Part shown: positions 24,031 to 31,546 of the stretch, piece by piece
Layout of the letters: each line of letters starts with the position of its first letter
Position numbering within the stretch: the first letter of the stretch is position 1
Source: Bacteroidia bacterium
GTDB lineage: Bacteria > Bacteroidota > Bacteroidia > B-17B0 > Aurantibacillaceae
DNA: 64,000 bases
Assembly (NCBI GenBank): GCA_022841465.1
Contig: JALHRL010000002.1
Location: 186,001-250,000 of the forward strand
Direction of reading: 5' to 3'
Program-made: the position numbers and the translations under genes
The notes under the pieces: model-generated
What the model was told of the DNA's origin: nothing
The model's input: the letters and a program-made list of their open reading frames with translations, nothing else
Database searches by the model: none

Positions 24031-26172
24031 TCATGCTTCTTGTGTTACATCTTGCTGTATCGTTTTTTTTGTTTTTTCTCTATACAATTTAATCTTCTCT
24101 ACAAATAATTTAGCCTCTTCAAAATAGTTCTCTGCAAACTTTTCACTTGGTTCATTTTTATTTATTTGCAGGACTAGCTCTTTAAAAGTTGATTCTAATT
24201 TTAAAAGCCCCGATTCCACAAAATACTTATCAAAATCATTAATTAATGTATGGTGTGTGTTCACGTGTTTGCCATCATTCAGTAATAATCCTTTAGCTGC
24301 GTGAATAAAAGCGGCGTATGAATAATAAATACTATCGCCGTATTGTTTGTTTGCAAAAGCTTCTGCGCTCCAACTTAATTTTTCTTCTGCTTCGAAAAAA
24401 AGTGTCTGCACTAAATCAATTATTACACCGGCGCATTCACCAACACCAATTTCAGTTTTAAATTTTTCAGTAGATCCCCAATCGTAATACTCATTTTCTG
24501 TTAAGTTTGTATTATCGCCAATTGGTTTTAGTAACTGATAAAAATAATCCTTTCCTTTTCTGTTGTAGTACGAATTAAAATATTCACTTTCTGCAGAATT
24601 TTCTTCAAAATCAATAAACAGTTTTCTTAAAACATCGGGTGCTCTTTTACTGGCTACTTTAATTACTTTTTCTGAAATTTTACCTTCACCATTTCCTAAG
24701 ACCCCTCCTCCTAACAAAACCTGTAAGGCGGGCACTACATTGTTTCCAACTTTAAAGGAACTACCATGAAAACCAATTTGGGCCAAACCATGTTGGCCAC
24801 AAGAATTCATACAACCGCTTATTTTAATTTTTATATCACGGTTATACACTAAATCGGGAAACTCTTGAGTAATTACTTTTTCCAATTCAACCGAAATGTT
24901 GGTGCTGTTTGAAATGGCAAGATTACAAGTATCTGTTCCCGGGCAAGCAGTAATGTCAGCTACTGAATCAAAGCCGGGATTTGCTAAATTTATTTTATTA
25001 AGCTCATCAAAAAGAAAAGGTAGTTCTTCTACGGTAACAAACTTTAATAAAAATCCTTGATTAATGGTAATGCGTGTGTCTTCCGAATTTGCGTACTTAT
25101 CAATAATGTTTGTAAGAGCTCTGGTTTTATCAGAAGAAATATTTCCTAATTGCACTTTTACGTAAACACCAAAATATCCACTTTGTTTTTGTTTAAACGT
25201 GTTGGTATCTAACCATTTTTTAAACTCGTTTGAATAAACAAAAGGCAACTCGTTTGGTAAAATTGTTTTTAATTTTGGAATTACTCTTTCGTTTCTGTTT
25301 TCAATTTCAAAAGTTTTATTTAAAATCGCTTTTTCTTCTTCTTTAATTAAATTTAAAAATTCGGCAACTCCAATTTTCCCTATTAGGTATTTAATGCGCG
25401 CTTTATGCCGGCTTACTCTTTCACCATATCTGTCAAAAACACGAATAGATGCTTCAATAAAAGGAATTAATTTGTTTTCGGGTAAAAACTCGTAAGCTGT
25501 TTGCGCTAAAAAAGGTTGCGCGCCCAGGCCACCGCCAATTAAAACTTTAAATCCTTTTTGGTTGTTTTCATTTAATTTAGGGATAAAGCCAAAATCGTGA
25601 ATAAAGGAAAAGGCTGTATCAAGTTCATTATTTGAAAAAGCAATTTTTATTTTTCTTCCTAATTCTTGTCCAAACGGTTTCCTTAAAAAATAACTGAACA
25701 CTGCATTAGCATATTCAGAAACATCAAAAGGTTCGTTTGGGTCAATTCCGGCTTCGGCCGATGCTGTTACATTTCTTACGGTATTTCCACAAGCTTCACG
25801 AAGTGTAATGTCCTCTTGTTCTAATTTTGCCCACAGTTCAGGGGTTTTATCTAAACTTACGTGATGTATTTGAATATCCTGGCGGGTAGTAAGGTGTAAA
25901 TTACCGTTTGAATATTCATCGCTAATAGCTGCAATTTTTCGTAATTGTTTTGTGCTTACTTTACCAAAAGGCAATTTAATACGAATCATTTGAACGCCTT
26001 GTTGACGCTGACCGTAAACGCCACGTGCTAAACGAAGACTCCTAAACTTTTCTTCGTGTGTTTTTCCATCTCTAAATTCTCTGATTTTTTTATCGAGATC
26101 GATGATGTCTTTTTCCACTAATGCTTTTGTGGAATGGTTAACTAATTCTAATTCTGTTCTAAAACTTTGCAT
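24031..26172 (-). CDS. Siroheme-dependent ferredoxin sulfite (nitrite) reductase with extra C-terminal helical domain
   Basis: 713 residues. Two ferredoxin-like half domains and two siroheme/4Fe-4S domains. The cluster cysteines are C410 and C416 (ITACPGTDTCNLA) and C454 and C458 (ISGCMNSCGQHGLA). An N-terminal LTTRQDIQIHHV and RNVTASAEAGIDPNEPFD follow the sulfite/nitrite reductase pattern. Residues from about 575 (ECAGVIIDLVQTLFFEAEEKLSW on) are a helical, HEPN-like extension absent from plant-type SiR. Reduces sulfite to sulfide with six electrons from ferredoxin; the block has cysDNH but no nitrate genes, so sulfite is the expected substrate. First gene after the attenuated leader. Confidence 0.9.
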   Translation of the reverse strand: MQSFRTELELVNHSTKALVEKDIIDLDKKIREFRDGKTHEEKFRSLRLARGVYGQRQQGVQMIRIKLPFGKVSTKQLRKIAAISDEYSNGNLHLTTRQDIQIHHVSLDKTPELWAKLEQEDITLREACGNTVRNVTASAEAGIDPNEPFDVSEYANAVFSYFLRKPFGQELGRKIKIAFSNNELDTAFSFIHDFGFIPKLNENNQKGFKVLIGGGLGAQPFLAQTAYEFLPENKLIPFIEASIRVFDRYGERVSRHKARIKYLIGKIGVAEFLNLIKEEEKAILNKTFEIENRNERVIPKLKTILPNELPFVYSNEFKKWLDTNTFKQKQSGYFGVYVKVQLGNISSDKTRALTNIIDKYANSEDTRITINQGFLLKFVTVEELPFLFDELNKINLANPGFDSVADITACPGTDTCNLAISNSTNISVELEKVITQEFPDLVYNRDIKIKISGCMNSCGQHGLAQIGFHGSSFKVGNNVVPALQVLLGGGVLGNGEGKISEKVIKVASKRAPDVLRKLFIDFEENSAESEYFNSYYNRKGKDYFYQLLKPIGDNTNLTENEYYDWGSTEKFKTEIGVGECAGVIIDLVQTLFFEAEEKLSWSAEAFANKQYGDSIYYSYAAFIHAAKGLLLNDGKHVNTHHTLINDFDKYFVESGLLKLESTFKELVLQINKNEPSEKFAENYFEEAKLFVEKIKLYREKTKKTIQQDVTQEA

Positions 26173-26191
26173 ACTTTAATTTTTAATAAAT

Positions 26192-26227
26192 AAAAAACCC
26201 TTCGCGTTATTTACGGAAGGGTTTTTT
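26192..26227 (-). terminator. Intrinsic terminator in the 5' leader of the sulfite reductase gene (attenuator)
   Basis: AAAAAACCCTTC (26227-26216 in mRNA sense) pairs perfectly over 12 bp with GAAGGGTTTTTT (26203-26192), ending in a U-run. It lies 20 bases after the leader ORF stop and 19 bases before the sulfite reductase ATG, so it sits inside the transcript of the gene it precedes and is best read as an attenuator. The gene above (Rrf2) could also end here, but it has its own promoter and is 210 bases away. Confidence 0.85.
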
Positions 26228-26247
26228 ACATACAAATAATAAATACC

Positions 26248-26283
26248 TCATCCGCCACATCTAAGCATCATAAGGCAACACAT
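26248..26283 (-). CDS. Leader peptide MCCLMMLRCGG upstream of sulfite reductase
   Basis: Eleven codons plus TGA: ATG TGT TGC CTT ATG ATG CTT AGA TGT GGC GGA. Three Cys and two internal Met codons in ten positions. It precedes a perfect intrinsic terminator by 20 bases and the sulfite reductase by 76. This is the arrangement of amino-acid attenuation leaders such as trpL or hisL, here tuned to the sulfur amino acids. Cys-reading leaders are known for actinobacterial cysteine genes; I know of no described one in Bacteroidota. The likely promoter is 49 bases upstream. Confidence 0.8.
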   Translation of the reverse strand: MCCLMMLRCGG

Positions 26284-26331
26284 GAAAAATTTAAACTTAC
26301 TATTTATACGGTTGTTTATCATTTAGTGAGG

Positions 26332-26362
26332 CAAAGTAAAGGCAAGAATTTTATTTAGGCAA
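26332..26362 (-). promoter_or_regulatory. Probable promoter of the sulfite reductase leader transcript
   Basis: Minus strand: TTG (26362-26360), 20 bases, TTACTTTG (26339-26332), one mismatch from TAnnTTTG. Transcription would start near 26325, about 40 bases before the leader ATG. Both halves carry the word TCTTGCCT (plus-strand AGGCAAGA at 26340-26347 and 26357-26364), which also occurs before the second leader (23991-23998). Confidence 0.5.
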
Positions 26363-26385
26363 GAAAGAAAGTGTTAAATTTCTAC

Positions 26386-26410
26386 ATCTCCTATTGATAT
26401 AGTAGTATAT
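26386..26410. promoter_or_regulatory. Probable Rrf2-type operator upstream of the sulfite reductase promoter
   Basis: Read on the plus strand, CCTATTGATATAGTAGTATAT matches the palindromic site over the Rrf2 promoter (minus-strand CCTACTAAATTAGTAGTATAT) at 19 of 25 positions over the full stretch. It lies about 60-85 bases upstream of the presumed start point, so it might be used for activation, or repression from a distance. Confidence 0.5.
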
Positions 26411-26436
26411 TTTTAGTTATAAAGCCTGGTTTTTCT

Positions 26437-26883
26437 TTATTTCATGTTTTTACGAAGTAGTCTTTTTTCTCGCAAAATTACATCCGTTAAACTGGTTTTT
26501 GATAATATTTTAAGGCTGGCTTCACGAACTTCTAATACCACATCGCGTAAACCACAGGTAATTTCGTCTTTACACTCGTTGCATTTTTCGTAATAATTTA
26601 AGCTTACGCATGGCAGCAAAGCTATAGGGCCGCCGGTAGAACGAATAATATGGCTGAGCATAATTTCTTCGGGGTGTTTGGCTAAATAATAACCGCCCGT
26701 TGCTCCCATTTTACTTCCTACAAAACCTTGGTTTTTTAATTCCAGTAAAATGGCTTCTAAAAACTTTCGGGGAATTTTTTCTGTTTCGGCAATTTGAGAA
26801 ATGCGTAAGGGTTTTTTATCAAAATATACAACAGCCAATGCTGTTAAGGCTTTAATGGCATACTTGGTTTTTTTTGGAAGCAT
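26437..26883 (-). CDS. Rrf2 family transcriptional regulator with four cysteines (CymR/IscR-like)
   Basis: 148 residues. N-terminal winged helix (LPKKTKYAIKALTALAVVY, SQIAETEKIPRKFLEAILLELK, VGSKMGATGGYYLAKHPEEI) as in all Rrf2 proteins. The loop at 92-110 holds C92, C101, C104 and C110 (CVSL..., KCNECKDEITCGLRD), where IscR, NsrR and RsrR carry their cluster ligands, so an iron-sulfur cluster is probable. Placed at the head of the sulfur block; CymR-type Rrf2 proteins control cysteine genes in Firmicutes. A palindrome overlaps its own -7 box, indicating autoregulation. Confidence 0.85.
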   Translation of the reverse strand: MLPKKTKYAIKALTALAVVYFDKKPLRISQIAETEKIPRKFLEAILLELKNQGFVGSKMGATGGYYLAKHPEEIMLSHIIRSTGGPIALLPCVSLNYYEKCNECKDEITCGLRDVVLEVREASLKILSKTSLTDVILREKRLLRKNMK

Positions 26884-26901
26884 GTTTTTAAATTAAGTTT
26901 T

Positions 26902-26924
26902 CAAATATACTACTAATTTAGTAG
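26902..26924 (-). promoter_or_regulatory. Rrf2 gene promoter (-7 TATATTTG) overlapped by a perfect palindrome CTACTAA-T-TTAGTAG
   Basis: The palindrome spans 26910-26924 (7-bp arms, one central base). On the minus strand it abuts TATATTTG (26909-26902), an exact TAnnTTTG box, 18 bases before the ATG at 26883. A dimer bound there would cover the -33 to -7 spacer, so autorepression is expected. A diverged copy lies at 26386-26410. Confidence 0.65.
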
Positions 26925-26944
26925 GAATTAAAAAAATAATTGCT

Positions 26945-28252
26945 TTATCGTAAAATTAAAAGACGATTTGCGTCCAGTTTAAGAAAAATAAACAATAGAA
27001 TAGTAAAACTCCAAAGAGAAGACCCGCCATAACTAAAAAACGGAAGCGGAATACCAATTACCGGCATTAAACCAATTGTCATGCCAATGTTAACTGCTAA
27101 GTGAAAAAACAATACACTGGCAACACCATATCCATAAATTCTGCTATAAGAAGAGCGTTGTCTTTCTGCCAAAAAAACTACCCGAAGTATTAAAAACAAT
27201 TGCAAGAAAATAACAAACGTACTTCCCAAAAAACCCCACTCTTCTCCAACGGTACAAAAAATAAAATCGGTTTCTTGTTCGGGCACAAAATCGTATTTGG
27301 TTTGTGTTCCTTGTAAATAGCCTTTGCCGGTTAAACCGCCAGAGCCTATTGCAATTTTTGCCTGATTAACATTGTAACCAACGCCTTTTAAATCTGTTTT
27401 CTTACCTAGCAAAACATCTATTCTATCCTTTTGATGTGGTTCTAGTTTTTGATAAACAAAATTAGTTCCTAATACAACGCCACAAGCCAATGAAAAAATA
27501 ATGGAAACAGTAATAATATTTCGTTTGTTTCTAGGAATAAACACAAAAGAAAAGGCTGCCAAAACCGCCAAAGAAATTATAATTGCACTAATATTAGAAA
27601 CAACCAAAGAAACCACAAATAATATGGCAGCCAGCATTCCAATAATTAAAAAGGTAACAGACAAACCCTCGCGATACAATACAATTACAAATGCCACAAA
27701 TACAATTGCCAAACCTGTTTCATCTTGCAATTTTTTTACCAGCACTAATGGAACAAAAATAATTAATAAAGCAATAAACGTATTTTTGTAGTTTTTTATT
27801 AAATCTTTTAACCTCAGCCTGAATTGCTGATTTATTAAAATTTGTTGATTGCTTAAAAATTTTGCCAGCGCTAAACTCACTGCAAATTTTAAAAACTCCG
27901 CGGGTTGAATTCCAAAATCGCCAAACCTAAACCAAGAGTGAGAACCTTTTACCTCTCTTCCTAAAAAACGAACGGCTATGTTTGCTAAAATTAAAACACC
28001 ATAAAATGCATAAGAAAAAACAGTAAAAAAATTAGCATCAATTATTAACACAGAGAATGCAATTATTGCGGCGCCTGATATCCAAATTAATTGTTTGCCG
28101 TATTTTTGAGACATGTCAAAAATACTTTTGTGTTCTTCGCTATACACCGCAGCATAAATATTTAACCAGCCCAACAAAACCATAATAACATACAGCATAA
28201 TTGATACACGATCAACGCCATAAAATAAACTATTCTGGTTTCTTGCGTTCAT
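26945..28252 (-). CDS. rodA: Rod-shape SEDS glycosyltransferase RodA
   Basis: 435 residues, about ten membrane segments. SEDS family: GREVKGSHSWFRFGDFGIQPAEFLKFAV in parts, the catalytic-site Asp region and the C-terminal MPVIGIPLPFFSYGGSSLW motif. Polymerises peptidoglycan glycan strands in the elongasome together with PBP2 encoded just upstream; start and stop overlap as TAATG. Extra length against E. coli RodA (370) lies in a large loop near residues 150-260. Last gene of the mre operon. Confidence 0.95.
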   Translation of the reverse strand: MNARNQNSLFYGVDRVSIMLYVIMVLLGWLNIYAAVYSEEHKSIFDMSQKYGKQLIWISGAAIIAFSVLIIDANFFTVFSYAFYGVLILANIAVRFLGREVKGSHSWFRFGDFGIQPAEFLKFAVSLALAKFLSNQQILINQQFRLRLKDLIKNYKNTFIALLIIFVPLVLVKKLQDETGLAIVFVAFVIVLYREGLSVTFLIIGMLAAILFVVSLVVSNISAIIISLAVLAAFSFVFIPRNKRNIITVSIIFSLACGVVLGTNFVYQKLEPHQKDRIDVLLGKKTDLKGVGYNVNQAKIAIGSGGLTGKGYLQGTQTKYDFVPEQETDFIFCTVGEEWGFLGSTFVIFLQLFLILRVVFLAERQRSSYSRIYGYGVASVLFFHLAVNIGMTIGLMPVIGIPLPFFSYGGSSLWSFTILLFIFLKLDANRLLILR

Positions 28253-30114
28253 TAATGCGCTTCAATTACAGTTGATGTTTTTCCCGAAATTAAATCGGCT
28301 TCTAACATTCGTTTTTCTAATTCAGGTCTGTCTGTTTTTCCTTTTAAGTACTTTTCAATCATTAAAGTTACAATTGGCGCGCTCCATGTTCCGCCAAAAC
28401 CTGCATTTTCTACTAAACAGGCAATTGCAATTTTTGGATTATCTCTAGGAGCAAAAGCAAGAAACACCGCATGATCTTTTCCGTGAGGATTTTGCGCCGT
28501 ACCGGTTTTCCCGCAAATAACAATGTCTTTTACGCGCGAGTGGTAGGCCGTACCTCCATCTAAACAATACTGCATTCCGTCAATCACCACATCGTAAAAT
28601 GCCTGGTTTGTAACATTCACATAATGCTTTTCTTTAAATTTAGGGTCAAGGTATTTTTCTTTTCCTACACCCTTAATACAATGTGGGGTATAATAAAAAC
28701 CTTTGTTTGCTATAGTAGCAACAACATTGGCCATTTGCAATGGAACTAAGGTTAATTCGGCCTGACCAATTCCTAAAGAAACAATGGTGTTACTTCTCCA
28801 ACCGTTTTTACCAAACACTTTGTTGTAATATTTTTCGCTGGGCACATTCCCCGGTTTATCGTAAGGCAAATCAGTTCCTAAATTTCTTCCGGGGCCAAAC
28901 GACATTACTTGTTCGCGCCAATAATTATACCCTTCCGTAAAATTTTTGAATTTAGATTGATCTACTATCGAACGAAAAACGTAACTGTAGTAAGAATTAC
29001 ATGATTGAGCAACCGAACCTTTTAAATCAACCGGGCCATGCGGGTGACATTTAGGCTTGCCTCCCATGGGCGGATAGCCGCGCGCGCAGGGATAGCTGGT
29101 GCCGGGATGAAGTACGCCTTCGTTTTGCCCAATTAAAGCATCTATTAATTTAAAAATAGATCCGGGCGGATACATGGCTTGCAAAGCTCTATTAAACAAT
29201 GGAACGTTTAAGGTATCTGCATACAGCATAGCAAAGTTTTTTGCGCGTTCTTTTCCACCCACCAATAAATTTGGGTCGTATGAAGGGCTGGAAATTAAAC
29301 TTAAAATTTCTCCGGTTTGCGGTTCTATGGCAACAATTGCACCGCGTTTTCCTTTCATTAATTTTTCTCCGTATTCTTGTAATACCGCGTCTATAGAGCT
29401 GTATAATGGTTTTCCGGGAATTGCCAATGTATCGTACTTTCCATCCATGTACCTTCCAACAATTTTGTTATGCACATCGGTAATAGCAATTTGAACGCCT
29501 TTTCTCCCGCGTAATGCTTCCTCATAACTGCGTTCAATTCCACTTTGTCCAATATAATCTCCTTCTTTATAATAGGGGTCTTTTTCCGCTTTTTCTTTTG
29601 TTACCTCACTTACATATCCCATTAAATGAGCCGCTATGGGTTTTGGGTATTTACGTATGGTTCTTTTCTGAACAAAAAAACCGTTGAAACGATAAATTTT
29701 TTCTTGAAGTGCAGCGTATACTTGTGGAGATAGTTGCTTTTCAAAAATACTTTGCTTGCGCGGTGAGTTAGGATGTTGGCAAGCTTTTTTTATTCGTTTA
29801 AAAAAATCTGCTTTTGAAATTTCCAATGTTTCGCATAACGCCATTGTATCGCACCCTTTTACTTCTCGAGGAATAACCATTAAATCGTAAGAAGCTTCAT
29901 TAAACACGAGTAATTTTCCGTTACGATCAAAAATATATCCTCGTACAGGATACTCGGTTAAATAACGAAATGCGTTACTTTGCGCATCTAATTTATATTT
30001 ATCATCAATTACCTGAATGTAAAACAGCCTGATTATATAAATGATTGCAATTAGTGCAAAAAAACCGCCAATAAAATATTTTCGTTCATTCAAATATGAA
30101 TTTCCACCGCTCAT
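28252..30114 (-). CDS. mrdA: Penicillin-binding protein 2, elongasome transpeptidase
   Basis: 620 residues. One N-terminal membrane helix (about 13-35), PBP dimerisation domain with PVRGYIFDRNGKLL, and a transpeptidase domain with S319-x-x-K322 (PPGSIFKL), SCN at 371-373 (AQSCNSYY) and KTGT at 536-539. All catalytic motifs are intact. C343, C356 and nearby His form a possible zinc site as described for E. coli PBP2. Stop and start overlap neighbours (TAATG on both sides), showing tight coupling with mreD and rodA. Confidence 0.95.
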   Translation of the reverse strand: MSGGNSYLNERKYFIGGFFALIAIIYIIRLFYIQVIDDKYKLDAQSNAFRYLTEYPVRGYIFDRNGKLLVFNEASYDLMVIPREVKGCDTMALCETLEISKADFFKRIKKACQHPNSPRKQSIFEKQLSPQVYAALQEKIYRFNGFFVQKRTIRKYPKPIAAHLMGYVSEVTKEKAEKDPYYKEGDYIGQSGIERSYEEALRGRKGVQIAITDVHNKIVGRYMDGKYDTLAIPGKPLYSSIDAVLQEYGEKLMKGKRGAIVAIEPQTGEILSLISSPSYDPNLLVGGKERAKNFAMLYADTLNVPLFNRALQAMYPPGSIFKLIDALIGQNEGVLHPGTSYPCARGYPPMGGKPKCHPHGPVDLKGSVAQSCNSYYSYVFRSIVDQSKFKNFTEGYNYWREQVMSFGPGRNLGTDLPYDKPGNVPSEKYYNKVFGKNGWRSNTIVSLGIGQAELTLVPLQMANVVATIANKGFYYTPHCIKGVGKEKYLDPKFKEKHYVNVTNQAFYDVVIDGMQYCLDGGTAYHSRVKDIVICGKTGTAQNPHGKDHAVFLAFAPRDNPKIAIACLVENAGFGGTWSAPIVTLMIEKYLKGKTDRPELEKRMLEADLISGKTSTVIEAH

Positions 30115-30629
30115 TATTTTATTTTACGATTAAAAAACAAAAACTGAATTAAATACACAATGGCAAATGTTCCAATAACGCTTAATATAATTTTAAAAAG
30201 TGTTCTGAAAAATTCTGAAAAAGAAAAAACTTCTAAAAAGAAAAATAAAAAATGATGCGTAATAATTAAAACCGATGCATACTTTATAAACCATTCTGCA
30301 CCCATGTCTTGTACAGAAGGCTCAACAGCAGGATCGTATCCGTCTCGCGGAGAAATATATTTTAAAACGTAGTATCTTGCAAAACCCATGGCCGTGCAAG
30401 CAGAAGCGTGAAGACCGGGAGTGTTGTAAAACACATCTAATATTAAACCTCCAACAAATGAAAACAGCAATACAAGTAAGCGAGGAGTTTCAAAAGGCAA
30501 ACTTAGTATAAACAAAACATAAGGGAGCATTATAAAATAAACACCAAGGTTTAAATTTTTTACTATTAACACTTGTAGGATGGTTAATAAAATAAACAAT
30601 ACAATATTTTTTAAAACCTTGTTGGTCAT
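30114..30629 (-). CDS. mreD: Rod shape-determining protein MreD
   Basis: 171 residues, five to six membrane helices. The context between mreC and mrdA and the hydrophobic profile identify it: LNLGVYFIMLPYVLFILSLPFETPRLLVLLFSFVGGLILDVFYNTPGLHA (in parts) has the conserved D-x-F-x-x-x-x-G-x-x-A of MreD. Acts with MreC in the inner membrane to link MreB filaments to cell-wall synthesis. ATGA overlap with mreC, TAATG with mrdA. Confidence 0.88.
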   Translation of the reverse strand: MTNKVLKNIVLFILLTILQVLIVKNLNLGVYFIMLPYVLFILSLPFETPRLLVLLFSFVGGLILDVFYNTPGLHASACTAMGFARYYVLKYISPRDGYDPAVEPSVQDMGAEWFIKYASVLIITHHFLFFFLEVFSFSEFFRTLFKIILSVIGTFAIVYLIQFLFFNRKIK

Positions 30630-31459
30630 TTTTGTGTTTGCGAAAATTTTTCCAGTGAATCTTTTTCTAGTTTAAATCTGTTTTTAATTACATATACATA
30701 ATTTAATTTTTTAAGGTCGGCGCTTAATTTAATTTTTGCTGTATAAAAGGGTTCGTTTTGTCGCCTTTCATAACTTTCTATAGTACCCGCCATTAGTCCT
30801 TCCGGAAAAATTCCGGAAAGCTCACTTGTTTCAACAGTATCGCCTACTTTAATTTTTGCATGCGTTGGAATATCGGTTAACAAACAGTACCTGTAATCTG
30901 CACCATCCCAAATTAAAGGTCCGTAACTGCCGTCTTTACGCAACTGACAATTTACTTTTGTGTCTTTATGCAACACGCTCATTACACTTGCAAAGTTTGA
31001 TGAAACATCTTTTACTATACCCACAATTCCTTCGGAGTTAAAAACAGCCATGTCTCTTGTTATACCGTTACCGGAGCCCACATTAATGGTTAAGTAATTG
31101 CTGCGTAAATTAACAGAAGCGTTTACCACTTTAGCCGCAACGAATTGGTATTGCTGTTTGTATAATGTATCTCTTTTTACAAAATCTTTTGTGGGTGCTA
31201 TTATGTAATTTGACTTTAATAAATTTCTTAACAACACATTTTCATTTGCCAGTTTATAGTTTTCTTGTTTTAACGAAAAATATTCTTGTGTGTTAGCTGC
31301 TGCATTATACAAATTTGCCGAAACTTTGTTAGAGGAATTAATTAGTGATGATCCCTGGTAAGAGTGAGAACGCATCATTAACCAAACACAAATAATTTGA
31401 ATAAAAAGAAATACAAAAATAAAATGGTGTCGATATAAAAATTTTAAGAGGTTCCTCAC
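30626..31459 (-). CDS. mreC: Rod shape-determining protein MreC
   Basis: 277 residues, starting at GTG 31459. One membrane helix (about 10-28), a coiled coil (about 55-80, YFSLKQENYKLANENVLLRNLL) and two beta-barrel domains with LTINVGSGNGITRDMAVFNSEGIVGIV and ELSGIFPEGLMAGTI in parts, standard for MreC. Bridges MreB, MreD and PBP2. A stem-loop lies between mreB and this gene, which may lower its expression against mreB. Confidence 0.93.
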   Translation of the reverse strand: MRNLLKFLYRHHFIFVFLFIQIICVWLMMRSHSYQGSSLINSSNKVSANLYNAAANTQEYFSLKQENYKLANENVLLRNLLKSNYIIAPTKDFVKRDTLYKQQYQFVAAKVVNASVNLRSNYLTINVGSGNGITRDMAVFNSEGIVGIVKDVSSNFASVMSVLHKDTKVNCQLRKDGSYGPLIWDGADYRYCLLTDIPTHAKIKVGDTVETSELSGIFPEGLMAGTIESYERRQNEPFYTAKIKLSADLKKLNYVYVIKNRFKLEKDSLEKFSQTQK

Positions 31460-31491
31460 GATTTAAAACAATTGGTATTCATCAATAATAA

Positions 31492-31515
31492 ACTGCGATT
31501 AAAAAACTTCGCAGT
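31492..31515 (-). terminator. Stem-loop in the mreB-mreC gap (possible partial terminator)
   Basis: ACTGCGA (31492-31498) pairs with TCGCAGT (31509-31515) over a 10-base loop; in mRNA sense the stem is followed by TTATTATTG, a weak U-run. Such a stem in the 87-base gap could reduce readthrough from mreB to mreC, as is common where MreB is needed in excess. Confidence 0.4.
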
Positions 31516-31546
31516 ACTCATTAAATCTATAAAGGAAACTACTTGC

